Positions 18,363 through 26,989 of a DNA stretch of 61,515 nucleotides are shown here, piece after piece. Location: NCBI GenBank assembly GCA_902806085.1, contig CADCVH010000117.1:1-61515 (forward strand), read 5' to 3'. The position numbers and the translations under genes are program-made. The notes under the pieces are model-generated. The model was not told the DNA's origin, did no database searches, and saw nothing but the letters and a program-made list of their open reading frames with translations. The first letter of the stretch is position 1. Each line of letters starts with the position of its first letter. The DNA is from an uncultured Rubrobacteraceae bacterium. Its GTDB lineage: Bacteria > Actinomycetota > Rubrobacteria > Rubrobacterales > Rubrobacteraceae.

Positions 18363-21300
18363 CTACTTGTCGAACACCTGCAGTTCCGCGGCGCGCACTA
18401 TCTCGGCCTCGGGGGATTGCGTGGAGCAGTCCGAGTTGTTGGCCGGGTCGGCGTCGGGGTCGCCCTGGTAGCCGGGGGTGCCGGTGCACTGGTTGGCGAT
18501 CACGCGGAGTTGCACGTGGGTCGCGTTGGTGTCCCTGACGTCGAAGTCGGCGAGCTGGAGGTCGGGGGCCGTCGGGCGCGGGGTGCCGGCGGAGGCGGGG
18601 CCGGTCTCGGAGGTCTTCGGGCTCGTGTAGACGCCGGTAAAGCCCTGGCCGGGATCGGAGCAGTACTTGTTGGCCGCGCTCGCGGTGCAGGTCAGCACCT
18701 GGAACTGCCGCAGCGCCGAGAAGCGGCTCTGCGTGTCGGTGTCGCCGAACTTGTCGCCCTCTTCCCGCGGGCGGAGGAGCGCGCTCACCTGCACCCGGTC
18801 CACGAGGTGCGAGCCGCCGACGAGGTTGACCGTGACCTGCTTGCCCCGGACGGGGCCGTCGGCGCGCCAGTTGGTGGCCTCGGTCTCGTCGATGAGGCGG
18901 CTCGCGGAGGCGCCGCCTTCGCCGCCCGTGCCGTCGCTGGTGCCCGTTGGCCTGGCGCCCCGGGCCGAGGAGGCCCAGTTCGTTTGCATCTGGATCGTGC
19001 GGGTCGCCGTCTGGCCGGCCGCGAACGTCGCCTTCGTGCGCAGCAGGCCGTAGCCCGGGGCCCGGACGAAGAACTCGTAGGTGCCCGGGGCGAAGGTCGA
19101 CGTCCGCGTCAGGGAAGTCGAGGAGAGGCCGTCGGCCACGGGGGTGCTGCGGGCCTCGTAGCGCCCCACGAACACCTCGAAGTTGCGGATCTCGGCGCCA
19201 TTAGGGGCGACGGGGCGGAAGGTGATCTCCGCGTTGTTCTCGAGCGGCGAGGCGAAGCTAGGCGTCGGGTCGCGGTCGTCCGTGCCCTCGCTCCTGGCGC
19301 CCTCGCCCATGCCGTTGCGGGCGAAGGCGAGCCACAGCTCCTTCTGGTTCGTCTGGTTCACGCTGCCGAAGCGGAGCTTGTCGGCCGCTAGGTAGGCGTC
19401 GCGGGCGTCGAGGAAGCTGACCGCGGACGGCTGCAGCAGGAAGGCGGAGTGGAAGATCTCGGCCCACCGCTGGTTGCCCGGGCACTGGACCGTGAAGCGC
19501 ACGCCGTCGGCGCACTGCTTCTGCAGGTTGGTGCCCGGGGCTGACGGGTAGCGGCTCTCGTACTTGTTCATCAGCAGTTGCCTGATGTCGAAGTTGGCGG
19601 CGGACCAGATCTCGCCGTCCGCGTGCGGGCTGGTGACGCCGTTGGGGTCGTACTCGATGTTTGAGTAGTTGAGCGGGCTGACGTTCATCCCGTAGTTGCG
19701 GATGCCGGACTGCTTGTCGCCGGTGACGTACGGGCCGACGGCGTAGCGGTTCGCGCCGCCGCCCGGCTCGTAGCCGTACTCGTAGAGGTACTCGATGGCC
19801 GTAAGGTCGGACCAGGACTCGCCCATGGAGCGGGCCTGCAGGCCGGAGAGGCCCTCGTCCGGGCCTGCGACCATGCGGTTCTGGATGGCGTGGCCGTACT
19901 CGTGGGCGATCACGGACATGTCGTAGTCGCCGTCCACGCACGGGGCGTAGAACGCGCCGGCTATGGGCTGCCAGAGGTACATGTTGGTGATAGGCGCTAT
20001 GCCGTCGTTGAACGTGATCTGGTTGGCGTTGTCCCGCCCGAGGTAGCTTGGCGCGCCGCCGTTGACGGCGCCTGCCTGCACGTCGCCGATCTCGGGGTCG
20101 TTCTCCCGGTCGGGCTGGGTGAGGCCGAAGTTGTTGTCCTGCAGGTTGTACGCCCGCTCGGTGAAGCCGAGGTTGTAGGACCAGTCGTGCATCCGGTTGT
20201 GGCTGGCGAACAGCGAGGTCACGGCCGACGAGATGTCGTTCCCCTCGCCCGGGGTGGCGAGCTCGGTCGGCGAACAGCCCTGGCCGGGGTCTTGGGGGTT
20301 GGTGGACTCGTACCAGGCGTTGGTGTACGGGTACTCGTACTCGCGCGTCTCGCTCGTCGGCCGGAAGCCGGTCGGGCCGGGGTTGTAGGGCCCGTACCAG
20401 GACTCCGCCGCCCGCGCGTTGTTGCCGATGGTGGTGAACGTCGGCGCGTTGTTGGCCTTCGTGTTCACGTCCCACGGCGCCTTTGACGCGTCGTTGCCCA
20501 CGTCGAGGTCGCAGCCGGCCGGCGGCGCGTCGCCGTAGGCGGGCGTGTTCCAGCACCCTACGTTGCGGTTGTCGGTCGAGGGGTAGCTCGCCACGTTCTG
20601 GCCGACGGGCGGGTTGGAGAAGAAGTAGTCCCACTCGGGCGGGTAGGGCACGCCGTCAGGCGTGTCGGCCGCGGCGTTGGCGAGGAAGAAGCCGGTGTAG
20701 GTGTTCGGGGGAAGCGGCTCCTGGTTCTGGAAGCTGCAGACCCGCACGAAGTAGTCGCCCGCGGGCACGCCGCCCGGCGGCTCGTAGAGGATGCTCTCGG
20801 GCGTGGTGATGACGTCGCCCTCGGCCACCACGACGCCGTTGTAGACGAGCTGCAAGACGATGTCGTTGGCGGGGTTGGTGGCGTTCGCGGTCACCGCGAC
20901 CTGGCCCGTCCCCTCGGCCACGGCGAACGGACCGTTCTGCGGGTCCTCGCTGCACGACGTGGCCGTGAAGGTGCCCTGGAAGGGCTGGGAGGCCGGCGGC
21001 TCCGGCACGGCCGGCGCCTCGGCCTGCGCGTACTCGAGGCCCGTCTCGTCCGCGAGCTGCTGGACGTTGTTTGCGCGGAAGAGCACCTTGCCGCTGTTGG
21101 CGTCCACGAAGCTGGTGAACGCCTCCGCCTCGTCGCCCTTGTCTGCGAGGAGGATGGCCTCGTAGGCCGGCCGCACGCCGCCCTCGGGGGTTGGCACGGC
21201 CGTCAGCCGCACCTGCTGCTCCTGGGAGAGGCCGTCTACCTGCAACTCCGTAAAGTCGCTGCGGAGCCCCTCCCCGTCCTTCAATCGGTCCGCGCTGGCG

Positions 21301-21995
21301 CCCTCGATGTCCGCCGGGGTCACGCCTTCACCCACCGCGCGGGCCGCGGTCAACCAGGCCTCTTTCGCCGTGAGCGCGGGGCTTCCCGCGTCACCGGCGA
21401 GGCCGGTGTCCTTGGAGAGGGAGGATGACACGTAGGCCACGTCCCAGCCCCCATCGGCGGTGCCGGCGAGGCCGACGACCACAGAGCCGTCCTTGACGGC
21501 GGCGAGCTCGCCGAACTTCTGGCGGAAGAACACGGCGTGGGCGTCCGACTCGTCCTCGGGCCCGCCCATGCGGGTGTCGTTTACGAACGCGAGCCTGTCG
21601 GCGTCGCTGAGGTAGCCCGCGGAGAGGCCGAAGACGGCGGCGTTGTCCGCGAGAAAGGTGCGGGCCGCGTCTTTGGCGTCCGACCCCTGGACGTTACTCG
21701 CGAGAAAGCCGTCGTGGTTGATCAGGGACTGCGGCGTGCCGAAGCGGTTCCAGCGGACGGTCGCGTCCAACCCGGAGGCCGCGTTGCGCTGGGCGGCCGT
21801 CGCGTCCACGCTGCCCGTCCTGAAGTCCCGGTCGGGCTCGTGGTCTTGGAGCTCTTCTATGTTGCCCACCGCGCCCGCGGACCTCGGTCCCAGGACCTCA
21901 AGCGCGAGCAACGCCGCCGCCACGACGACGAACAAAAACACAACCTTGAAAGCACGCTCGGCCCGCAGGCCCCCACCAAGACCACCTCGCGACAT
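18363..21995 (-). CDS. Secreted M36 (fungalysin-type) zinc metalloprotease with C-terminal discoidin-like domain
   Basis: A 1210-residue exported protease. Residues 1-44 form a signal peptide (basic start, then FKVVFLFVVVAAALLALEVL). Residues about 50-330 resemble the FTP/PepSY propeptide of thermolysin-like proteases. Residues about 340-440 are a beta-sandwich-like insert (PPC-like). The peptidase core has the zinc motif HEYGHAIQNR (His698) with the third ligand in MGESWSDLTAIEYL. After the catalytic domain come a carboxypeptidase-regulatory-like segment (APGTYEFFVRAPGYG) and a C-terminal F5/8 type C-like domain with LIDETEATNW. The ATG at 21993-21995 is the first that gives a proper signal peptide. 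A degrader of extracellular protein for nutrition is the likely role. Confidence 0.9.
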   Translation of the reverse strand: MSRGGLGGGLRAERAFKVVFLFVVVAAALLALEVLGPRSAGAVGNIEELQDHEPDRDFRTGSVDATAAQRNAASGLDATVRWNRFGTPQSLINHDGFLASNVQGSDAKDAARTFLADNAAVFGLSAGYLSDADRLAFVNDTRMGGPEDESDAHAVFFRQKFGELAAVKDGSVVVGLAGTADGGWDVAYVSSSLSKDTGLAGDAGSPALTAKEAWLTAARAVGEGVTPADIEGASADRLKDGEGLRSDFTELQVDGLSQEQQVRLTAVPTPEGGVRPAYEAILLADKGDEAEAFTSFVDANSGKVLFRANNVQQLADETGLEYAQAEAPAVPEPPASQPFQGTFTATSCSEDPQNGPFAVAEGTGQVAVTANATNPANDIVLQLVYNGVVVAEGDVITTPESILYEPPGGVPAGDYFVRVCSFQNQEPLPPNTYTGFFLANAAADTPDGVPYPPEWDYFFSNPPVGQNVASYPSTDNRNVGCWNTPAYGDAPPAGCDLDVGNDASKAPWDVNTKANNAPTFTTIGNNARAAESWYGPYNPGPTGFRPTSETREYEYPYTNAWYESTNPQDPGQGCSPTELATPGEGNDISSAVTSLFASHNRMHDWSYNLGFTERAYNLQDNNFGLTQPDRENDPEIGDVQAGAVNGGAPSYLGRDNANQITFNDGIAPITNMYLWQPIAGAFYAPCVDGDYDMSVIAHEYGHAIQNRMVAGPDEGLSGLQARSMGESWSDLTAIEYLYEYGYEPGGGANRYAVGPYVTGDKQSGIRNYGMNVSPLNYSNIEYDPNGVTSPHADGEIWSAANFDIRQLLMNKYESRYPSAPGTNLQKQCADGVRFTVQCPGNQRWAEIFHSAFLLQPSAVSFLDARDAYLAADKLRFGSVNQTNQKELWLAFARNGMGEGARSEGTDDRDPTPSFASPLENNAEITFRPVAPNGAEIRNFEVFVGRYEARSTPVADGLSSTSLTRTSTFAPGTYEFFVRAPGYGLLRTKATFAAGQTATRTIQMQTNWASSARGARPTGTSDGTGGEGGASASRLIDETEATNWRADGPVRGKQVTVNLVGGSHLVDRVQVSALLRPREEGDKFGDTDTQSRFSALRQFQVLTCTASAANKYCSDPGQGFTGVYTSPKTSETGPASAGTPRPTAPDLQLADFDVRDTNATHVQLRVIANQCTGTPGYQGDPDADPANNSDCSTQSPEAEIVRAAELQVFDK

Positions 21996-22036
21996 CTTGC
22001 CCCCGTCCTGCTCGGTTTCTGTTACCAAACCCCTAG

Positions 22037-22109
22037 CCAGGCTTCGAAGCGGACGATACGGACGCCTTTCGGCCCGCGGATTCCCCCTTCTGTTCGCTTC
22101 GAAGCCTGG
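22037..22109. repeat. Perfect 15-base inverted repeat upstream of the M36 protease gene
   Basis: CCAGGCTTCGAAGCG (22037-22051) recurs as CGCTTCGAAGCCTGG (22095-22109), a perfect inverted repeat with a 43-base spacer. Each arm itself contains the palindrome GCTTCGAAGC. The spacing of the two palindromes (about 59 bases centre to centre) and the place, 42-114 bases upstream of the protease start, would suit a pair of operators. It lies in the 258-base region between protease and mutY, in which I see no other gene. Confidence 0.65.
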
Positions 22110-22253
22110 TTCTTGCAGTCCAGGCAGAATACAGAGGGTGTTGCCGCGGCGCCAGTGCTGGCGAAGATCCTTATCCAAAGGGCCAACGGTCGAGGGGTCG
22201 GGCTGCGGCGATTTTGCCCTGGTGACGGGCGACTCCGTGCGTAGACTTGGCCC

Positions 22254-23297
22254 GTGGCGAAAAAACCGGCCTACGCGGCCAGTAGGAAGGACTATAAGAA
22301 GAACGCCGCCGTGCGTACGGGCCTGATCTCCTGGTTTCGGGAGAACGGCCGGGACCTGCCGTGGCGTCGCACGCGGGACCCTTGGCGCATCCTGGTCTCG
22401 GAGGTGATGCTCCAGCAGATCCAGGTGGCGCGCGCGATCCCGTTCTACGAGCGGTTCGTGCGGAGCTTCCCGACGGTGGGGGCCCTCGCGGAGGCCCCGC
22501 TCGCGGAGGCCATCCGGGTCTGGGACGACCTGGGCCGCTACCGGCGGGTGGTCAACCTGCACAGGACGGCCCGCATCGTCGTCGAAGAACACGGCGGCCG
22601 GATACCCGCCGATCCGGAGGTGCTGGTCACGTTGCCGGGAGTCGGGCCCTACACCGCCGGCGCGGTCGCCTGCTTCGCCTTCGAGAGGGACGTGTCGTTC
22701 TTCGACACGAACATGCACCGGGTCCTCCACCGCGTGTACTTCGGCCCCGAGGTGCCCGAACCGGCGGCGAAGCCGAAGGAATTACTGGCGCTCGCCGCGG
22801 GGTTGGTGCCGGCGGGGGAGGGCTGGACCTGGAACCAGGCGGTGATGGAGTTCGGCGCCCTGCAGTGCACGGCGCGCAACCCCCGTTGCGATGGGTGCCC
22901 GGTCGCGGGCCACTGCCGCGCCCATCCCGTGATGCCGGAGGCCCTGGCCGCCATCACGCGCGCAACGAAGGGGGAGCCCGGCCGCAGGTACGAAGACTCC
23001 AACCGCTACCTGCGGGGAAGGGTGCTCGCGCAGCTCCGCGACACCGGGCCCGACGGCGGCCTGGAGCTGCGCGAGATCTGGGACGGGCTCCGCCGGGGCG
23101 GCGTCGACGTCGAGGCCTCCCGTTTGTGGGCCGCGGTCCGGAGCCTGGAAGACGACGGGCTCGCCCGCACCGCGCCCGCAGGGGACCCGGGCGCCGGACC
23201 TCCAGCGCCGCGACCGGCCGAAGCCGCCGCCGAGGAACGGGCCGCCTACGGCGCTGAGGACGGGGACCTCGCCCGGGTTCGAGTCGCGCTTCCGTAG
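22254..23297 (+). CDS. mutY: A/G-specific adenine DNA glycosylase
   Basis: A 347-residue helix-hairpin-helix glycosylase that removes adenine opposite 8-oxoguanine. It has LPWRRTRDPWRILVSEVMLQ-QIQVAR, the HhH-GPD motif LPGVGPYTAGAVACFAF and the catalytic aspartate Asp151 in SFFDTNMHRVLHR. The [4Fe-4S] cluster loop C-X6-C-X2-C-X5-C reads CTARNPRCDGCPVAGHC. The C-terminal about 110 residues do not look like the usual MutT-like 8-oxoG recognition domain; instead they suggest a winged-helix segment and a low-complexity tail. The GTG start lies seven bases after a TAGACT -10 box (22242-22247), so the transcript is probably leaderless. Confidence 0.9.
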   Translation: MAKKPAYAASRKDYKKNAAVRTGLISWFRENGRDLPWRRTRDPWRILVSEVMLQQIQVARAIPFYERFVRSFPTVGALAEAPLAEAIRVWDDLGRYRRVVNLHRTARIVVEEHGGRIPADPEVLVTLPGVGPYTAGAVACFAFERDVSFFDTNMHRVLHRVYFGPEVPEPAAKPKELLALAAGLVPAGEGWTWNQAVMEFGALQCTARNPRCDGCPVAGHCRAHPVMPEALAAITRATKGEPGRRYEDSNRYLRGRVLAQLRDTGPDGGLELREIWDGLRRGGVDVEASRLWAAVRSLEDDGLARTAPAGDPGAGPPAPRPAEAAAEERAAYGAEDGDLARVRVALP

Positions 23298-23472
23298 GGC
23301 ACGTCGTTCAAACGCAGGTTAGGGAGATCTAACTTCGCCACCTCCAAGGTCGGCCCCACGACCTTCCCCGTCGTGATCCCGATGGTCGATGTCGGGAAGC
23401 GGACTTGCGATTCCGGTAACATGGGCGGAGAGGGTGAGAGGTCAGTCTGGCGAGGGTGGGGAGGAGAGGTAC

Positions 23473-24849
23473 ATGGAGGCATCGGAGGCCAGGGCGGGAG
23501 GATCGGGGCACCCGCCTCTAAAGCGCGGGATAGCGCGGGTAATGCTCCTGTTCTTCGTGATCGGGGACATAGTGGGGGCCGGCATCTACGCGCTGGTGGG
23601 CGAGGTGGGCGCCGCCGTGGGCGGGGCCATCTGGACGGCCTTTTTGGCGGCGTTCGTGCTCGCCGTGTTCACGGCTGCCTCCTACGTGGAGCTGGTTACC
23701 AAGTACCCCCGGGCGGGCGGGTCGGCCACCTACGCCCACAACGCCTTTCGGAACCCTTTCGTCAGCTTTATCGTGGCGTTCGCGGTGGCCGCCTCCAGCA
23801 TCACCTCCGCGTGCGTGCTCACGCTCGCGTTCTCGGGCGACTACCTGAGCCAGTTCGTCAACGTGCCGACGCTGCTTGCGGCCGTGGTTTTTCTGGCGCT
23901 TGTGTCCTTTATCAACTTCTACGGCATCGCGGAGTCGGTCAGGATCAACGTGGTGCTTACTTGCGTGGAGCTCTTCGGGCTGCTCCTGATCGTCCTTATC
24001 GGCATAGCCGCGCTCGGCACCGGCACGGGCGACCCGGGCCGGGCCTTCGAGTTCAAGGAGGGCTCGGCGGTGCTGCCCGCCATCCTGGCCGGCACGGTCC
24101 TCTCTTTCTACGCCCTCATCGGCTTCGACGACTCCGTGAACGTGGCCGAGGAGGTGCAGGGGCCGAGCCGGTCGTACCCGTTCGCCATCTTCGGCGGCCT
24201 CTTGGCCGCGGGCATCATCTACCTGCTCGTCACCTTTACCGCCTCGATGGTGGTGCCTACGGGGGCGCTTGCGGGTTCGGATGGGCCGCTGCTTGAGGTC
24301 GTCGAGCGGGGGCCGCTCCCGATACCGACCTCCCTGTTCGCCGCCATCGCGCTGCTCGCCGTCTCGAACGGGGCCCTCATCAACCTGATCATGGCCTCCC
24401 GCGTCGTGTACGGGATGGGGGACCAGGGCGTCCTGCCCAGGATCTTCTCGACGGTCCACTCGAACCGGCGCACGCCCTGGATCTCCATCCTCTTTACCTC
24501 CCTGGTGGCCCTCGGGTTGCTCATCACGGTGGGCCGCAACGACGAGGCCCTGAGCACCCTGAGCTCGACGACCGTCGTGCTCCTCCTCTCGGCCTTCGTC
24601 GTCGTCAACGTCTCGGTGCTCGTGCTGCGCCGCGACCGGGTGGACCACGAGCACTTCACCACCCCGAGCGTGTTCCCCATCCTCGGCATCGTGGTCTCCG
24701 GGGCGCTCCTGATCTACACCGCCATCAGCAACATCGAGGTCTTCGGGCTCGCCGCCTTGCTGATCGGGATAGGCGTGATCCTCTACCTGATAAACGTCTT
24801 CGCCAAGCGCAGCCTGGACAGGGAAGGACCCCGGGACGATAGGGGCTGA
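23473..24849 (+). CDS. APC family amino-acid permease
   Basis: A 458-residue amino acid-polyamine-organocation permease with about 12 membrane helices. The first helix has the family GDIVGAGIYALVGEVG motif (unwound GXG region that binds the substrate backbone), and helix 6 contains FYALIGFDDSVNVAEEVQGP, the conserved F-x-G-F-D/E segment. VVYGMGDQGVLPRIFS is the typical loop before helix 9. The ATG at 23473 follows GAGGAGAGG; an upstream in-frame start at 23389 would put a 28-residue polar extension in front. Single gene; substrate not inferable. Confidence 0.9.
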   Translation: MEASEARAGGSGHPPLKRGIARVMLLFFVIGDIVGAGIYALVGEVGAAVGGAIWTAFLAAFVLAVFTAASYVELVTKYPRAGGSATYAHNAFRNPFVSFIVAFAVAASSITSACVLTLAFSGDYLSQFVNVPTLLAAVVFLALVSFINFYGIAESVRINVVLTCVELFGLLLIVLIGIAALGTGTGDPGRAFEFKEGSAVLPAILAGTVLSFYALIGFDDSVNVAEEVQGPSRSYPFAIFGGLLAAGIIYLLVTFTASMVVPTGALAGSDGPLLEVVERGPLPIPTSLFAAIALLAVSNGALINLIMASRVVYGMGDQGVLPRIFSTVHSNRRTPWISILFTSLVALGLLITVGRNDEALSTLSSTTVVLLLSAFVVVNVSVLVLRRDRVDHEHFTTPSVFPILGIVVSGALLIYTAISNIEVFGLAALLIGIGVILYLINVFAKRSLDREGPRDDRG

Positions 24850-24929
24850 ACCCGGGATAAATCCGGTCCGGTGGACCCTCTGGTGCGTAGCCTCCGGCGG
24901 TCGCATCGGCCTCGGAACGGAGGACGGCC

Positions 24930-25218
24930 TTGTTCAGGATCAAGCTCCTGGTATCGCTCGCGGTGATCACCCCGTCCGCGGCCGGCGCCTCCTCCGCGCG
25001 GGCGGGGGGATACACGAACGTTTGCCATCCCCGGCGAGGAGGTCTACCCCGAGAGCGTGGCCTAGCTACTGCCACGGCCACCGCTAGCTCTTCGGCGGCC
25101 CCTTCCGTGCCCGACACCGGCGGCGGTCTCCCAGGGTGCGCTCCTGTTGCTGGCCGCCTTTCTCACGGGGGCCGGGGCGCTTGCGGTGGGTAGCGCGGCA
25201 GTGGGGCGCCGGCGTTAG
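24930..25218 (+). pseudogene. Remnant of a small cell-wall-anchored (LPXTG-like) secreted protein, frameshifted
   Basis: Pieces of one protein are spread over two frames. From the TTG at 24930 a signal-peptide-like stretch MFRIKLLVSLAVITPSAAGA is read. From 25021 another frame reads FAIPGEEVYPESVA and hits TAG at 25063-25065. The first frame then resumes with ATATATASSSAAPSVPDTGG, a Ser/Thr-rich linker and a sortase-like VPDTGG motif. The second frame then gives the membrane helix LLLLAAFLTGAGALAVGSAA and the tail GRRR before TAG at 25216-25218. That is the order signal peptide, mature start, sorting signal, helix, basic tail. The FAIPGEE-VYPE words resemble the opening of SMP-30/NHL beta-propeller proteins, so the propeller core may have been deleted. 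Confidence 0.6.
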
Positions 25219-25325
25219 CGCTGTCGGAAGTTTGTACCGGCGGCCAATTACAGCGCGCGGCGCGGCGCGTATTCTGGCGCCGTGATCCTTGACCAGAGAA
25301 TTCAACCCACGAACGGAGCCTGTAG

Positions 25326-26813
25326 TTGATCCACGACGAATCGGCCCCGGCCGGGACCGGACCGGAACGGCCCGCGCCGGAGCCCGCCTTTTTGAACGAG
25401 GTCTTTGACGGGGACGGCCCGGCGCGGGCGCACTACACGCCCCTGTTCGACGCTTTGGGGGCCATGGAAGACGGGGAGTTCGCGGGTAGGATCTCGCGCG
25501 CCAACGGGCGGCTGCGGGACATGGGGGCCACCTTCGTCCTGCCCGACGACCCGGACGACGCGGGCAGGATCTTCCCGGTCGATTGGATACCCCGGATCAT
25601 CCCCGCCGACCACTGGCAAACCCTCTCCGCCGGGCTCTCCCAGCGCGGACGCGCCATCAACGCCTGGCTGCGCGAGGTCTACGGCGGCCATCAGGACGTC
25701 GTGCCGGACGAGATCGTCCGGGATAGCGTCTTCTACAAACCGCACGTTTTTCCCGGCGAGGCGCCCGTCCACGTCTACGGCCCGGACGTCGTCCAAGTCG
25801 AACCCGGCGAGTACGTCGTCCTGGAGGACAACGCCCGCGTCCCGAGCGGCATCGCGTACTCCGACGTCATCCGCCGCGTTGGGATGGAGGTCCTGCCCGA
25901 TCTCTTCGAGGTCTACCGGCTAGCGGAGATCTTCTCTTACTATTCCCGGCTGCGGGAGACGCTGCTCGCCTCAGCCCCGCCCGGCGTGGAGGAGCCCCAC
26001 GTGGCGGTCGTCACCCGCGGCGGGCGCGACCCCGCGTTTTTCGAGCACGAGCGGATCGCGCGCTCCTGCGGCCTCCCGCTGCTCACCCTCTCCGACTGCT
26101 TCGTGAAGGGCGGCGAGGTCCGAACCCGCCCGGACGGACGGCGCCTCGACGCCATGTACCGCCGCTTCGACGAGGACTACGTGGACACCGACCTGCCCGA
26201 GATGAAGGAGGTCTACCTGAACGGAAAGATAGGCTTCGTCAACGCCTTCGGGGCCGGGGTGGCAGACGACAAGGCAGTCTTCCCGTTCGTGCCCGCGATG
26301 ATCGAAAACCACCTCGGCGAAAAGCCCATCCTCCAGAACGCCCCGACCTACTCGCTCGTCGAGGAAGAGACCCGCGCGGAGGTCCTCGACCGCCTGTCGG
26401 AGCTGGTGCTAAAACCCCGCGAGGGCTACGGTGCCCAGGGGATGCTCATCGGCCCCGAGGCCACCCGCGAAGACCTCGACGACGCCATCAGACAGATAAA
26501 GCAGAACCCGGCCAACTTCGTGGCCCAGGAATGCCTGGACTTCTCGACCCACATCACCCACGACGGCCGGGATGGGCCGAGGGAGGCCTTCGTGGACCTG
26601 CGGGCTTTCGTGCTCCCCGCGCTCGACCACGTCATGCCAGGCGGCCTAACCCGCGTAGCCCGCCCCGGCACCCGCGTCGTCAACTCCAGCGCCGGCGGAA
26701 GCTCCAAGGACACGTGGGTCCTGGAGTATCCTGACCGTCAACGCCGGGACGCCGGTGTCCGCGTTCGCGATGGGGTGGTCGGCCTACCCAAAACGCGGTC
26801 CCGTCGTTCTTGA
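25326..26813 (+). CDS. Circularly permuted ATP-grasp protein
   Basis: A 495-residue member of the circularly permuted ATP-grasp family (formerly DUF404/DUF407), proposed to form peptide-like bonds with an unknown carboxylate. Family segments are visible: WIPRIIPADHWQTLSAGLSQR, the region AINAWLREVYGG, YVVLEDNARVPSGIAYSD, LKPREGYGAQGMLIGP (ATP-binding loop) and NSSAGGSSKDTWVLE. Such genes normally sit beside an alpha-E domain gene and often a transglutaminase-like gene. Here neither neighbour is present: the next gene is convergent. The last 35 residues after WVLE are unlike the family end. The start codon is a TTG; the upstream spacing is weak, so the exact start is uncertain. Confidence 0.85.
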   Translation: MIHDESAPAGTGPERPAPEPAFLNEVFDGDGPARAHYTPLFDALGAMEDGEFAGRISRANGRLRDMGATFVLPDDPDDAGRIFPVDWIPRIIPADHWQTLSAGLSQRGRAINAWLREVYGGHQDVVPDEIVRDSVFYKPHVFPGEAPVHVYGPDVVQVEPGEYVVLEDNARVPSGIAYSDVIRRVGMEVLPDLFEVYRLAEIFSYYSRLRETLLASAPPGVEEPHVAVVTRGGRDPAFFEHERIARSCGLPLLTLSDCFVKGGEVRTRPDGRRLDAMYRRFDEDYVDTDLPEMKEVYLNGKIGFVNAFGAGVADDKAVFPFVPAMIENHLGEKPILQNAPTYSLVEEETRAEVLDRLSELVLKPREGYGAQGMLIGPEATREDLDDAIRQIKQNPANFVAQECLDFSTHITHDGRDGPREAFVDLRAFVLPALDHVMPGGLTRVARPGTRVVNSSAGGSSKDTWVLEYPDRQRRDAGVRVRDGVVGLPKTRSRRS

Positions 26814-26989
26814 CGCGGGGACAGAGGGGGCAGAGAAGAGGGTATGCGCGCACGCGGTTTTGGAAGCCTCATCCGTTTTCAACTGCCTGCTAGGGCCGGG
26901 TCTGCGGCGCGGCCGGAATCGACGGGTCGGGTGGGCAGCCCCCGTCCGAAGGCGGCAGGTGATCCTCGCCGCCACCCACGCGGCCCTGG

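Noticed and set aside
24850-24929. A separate small gene after the permease
   Set aside because: The segment only holds noncoding sequence leading to the pseudogene.
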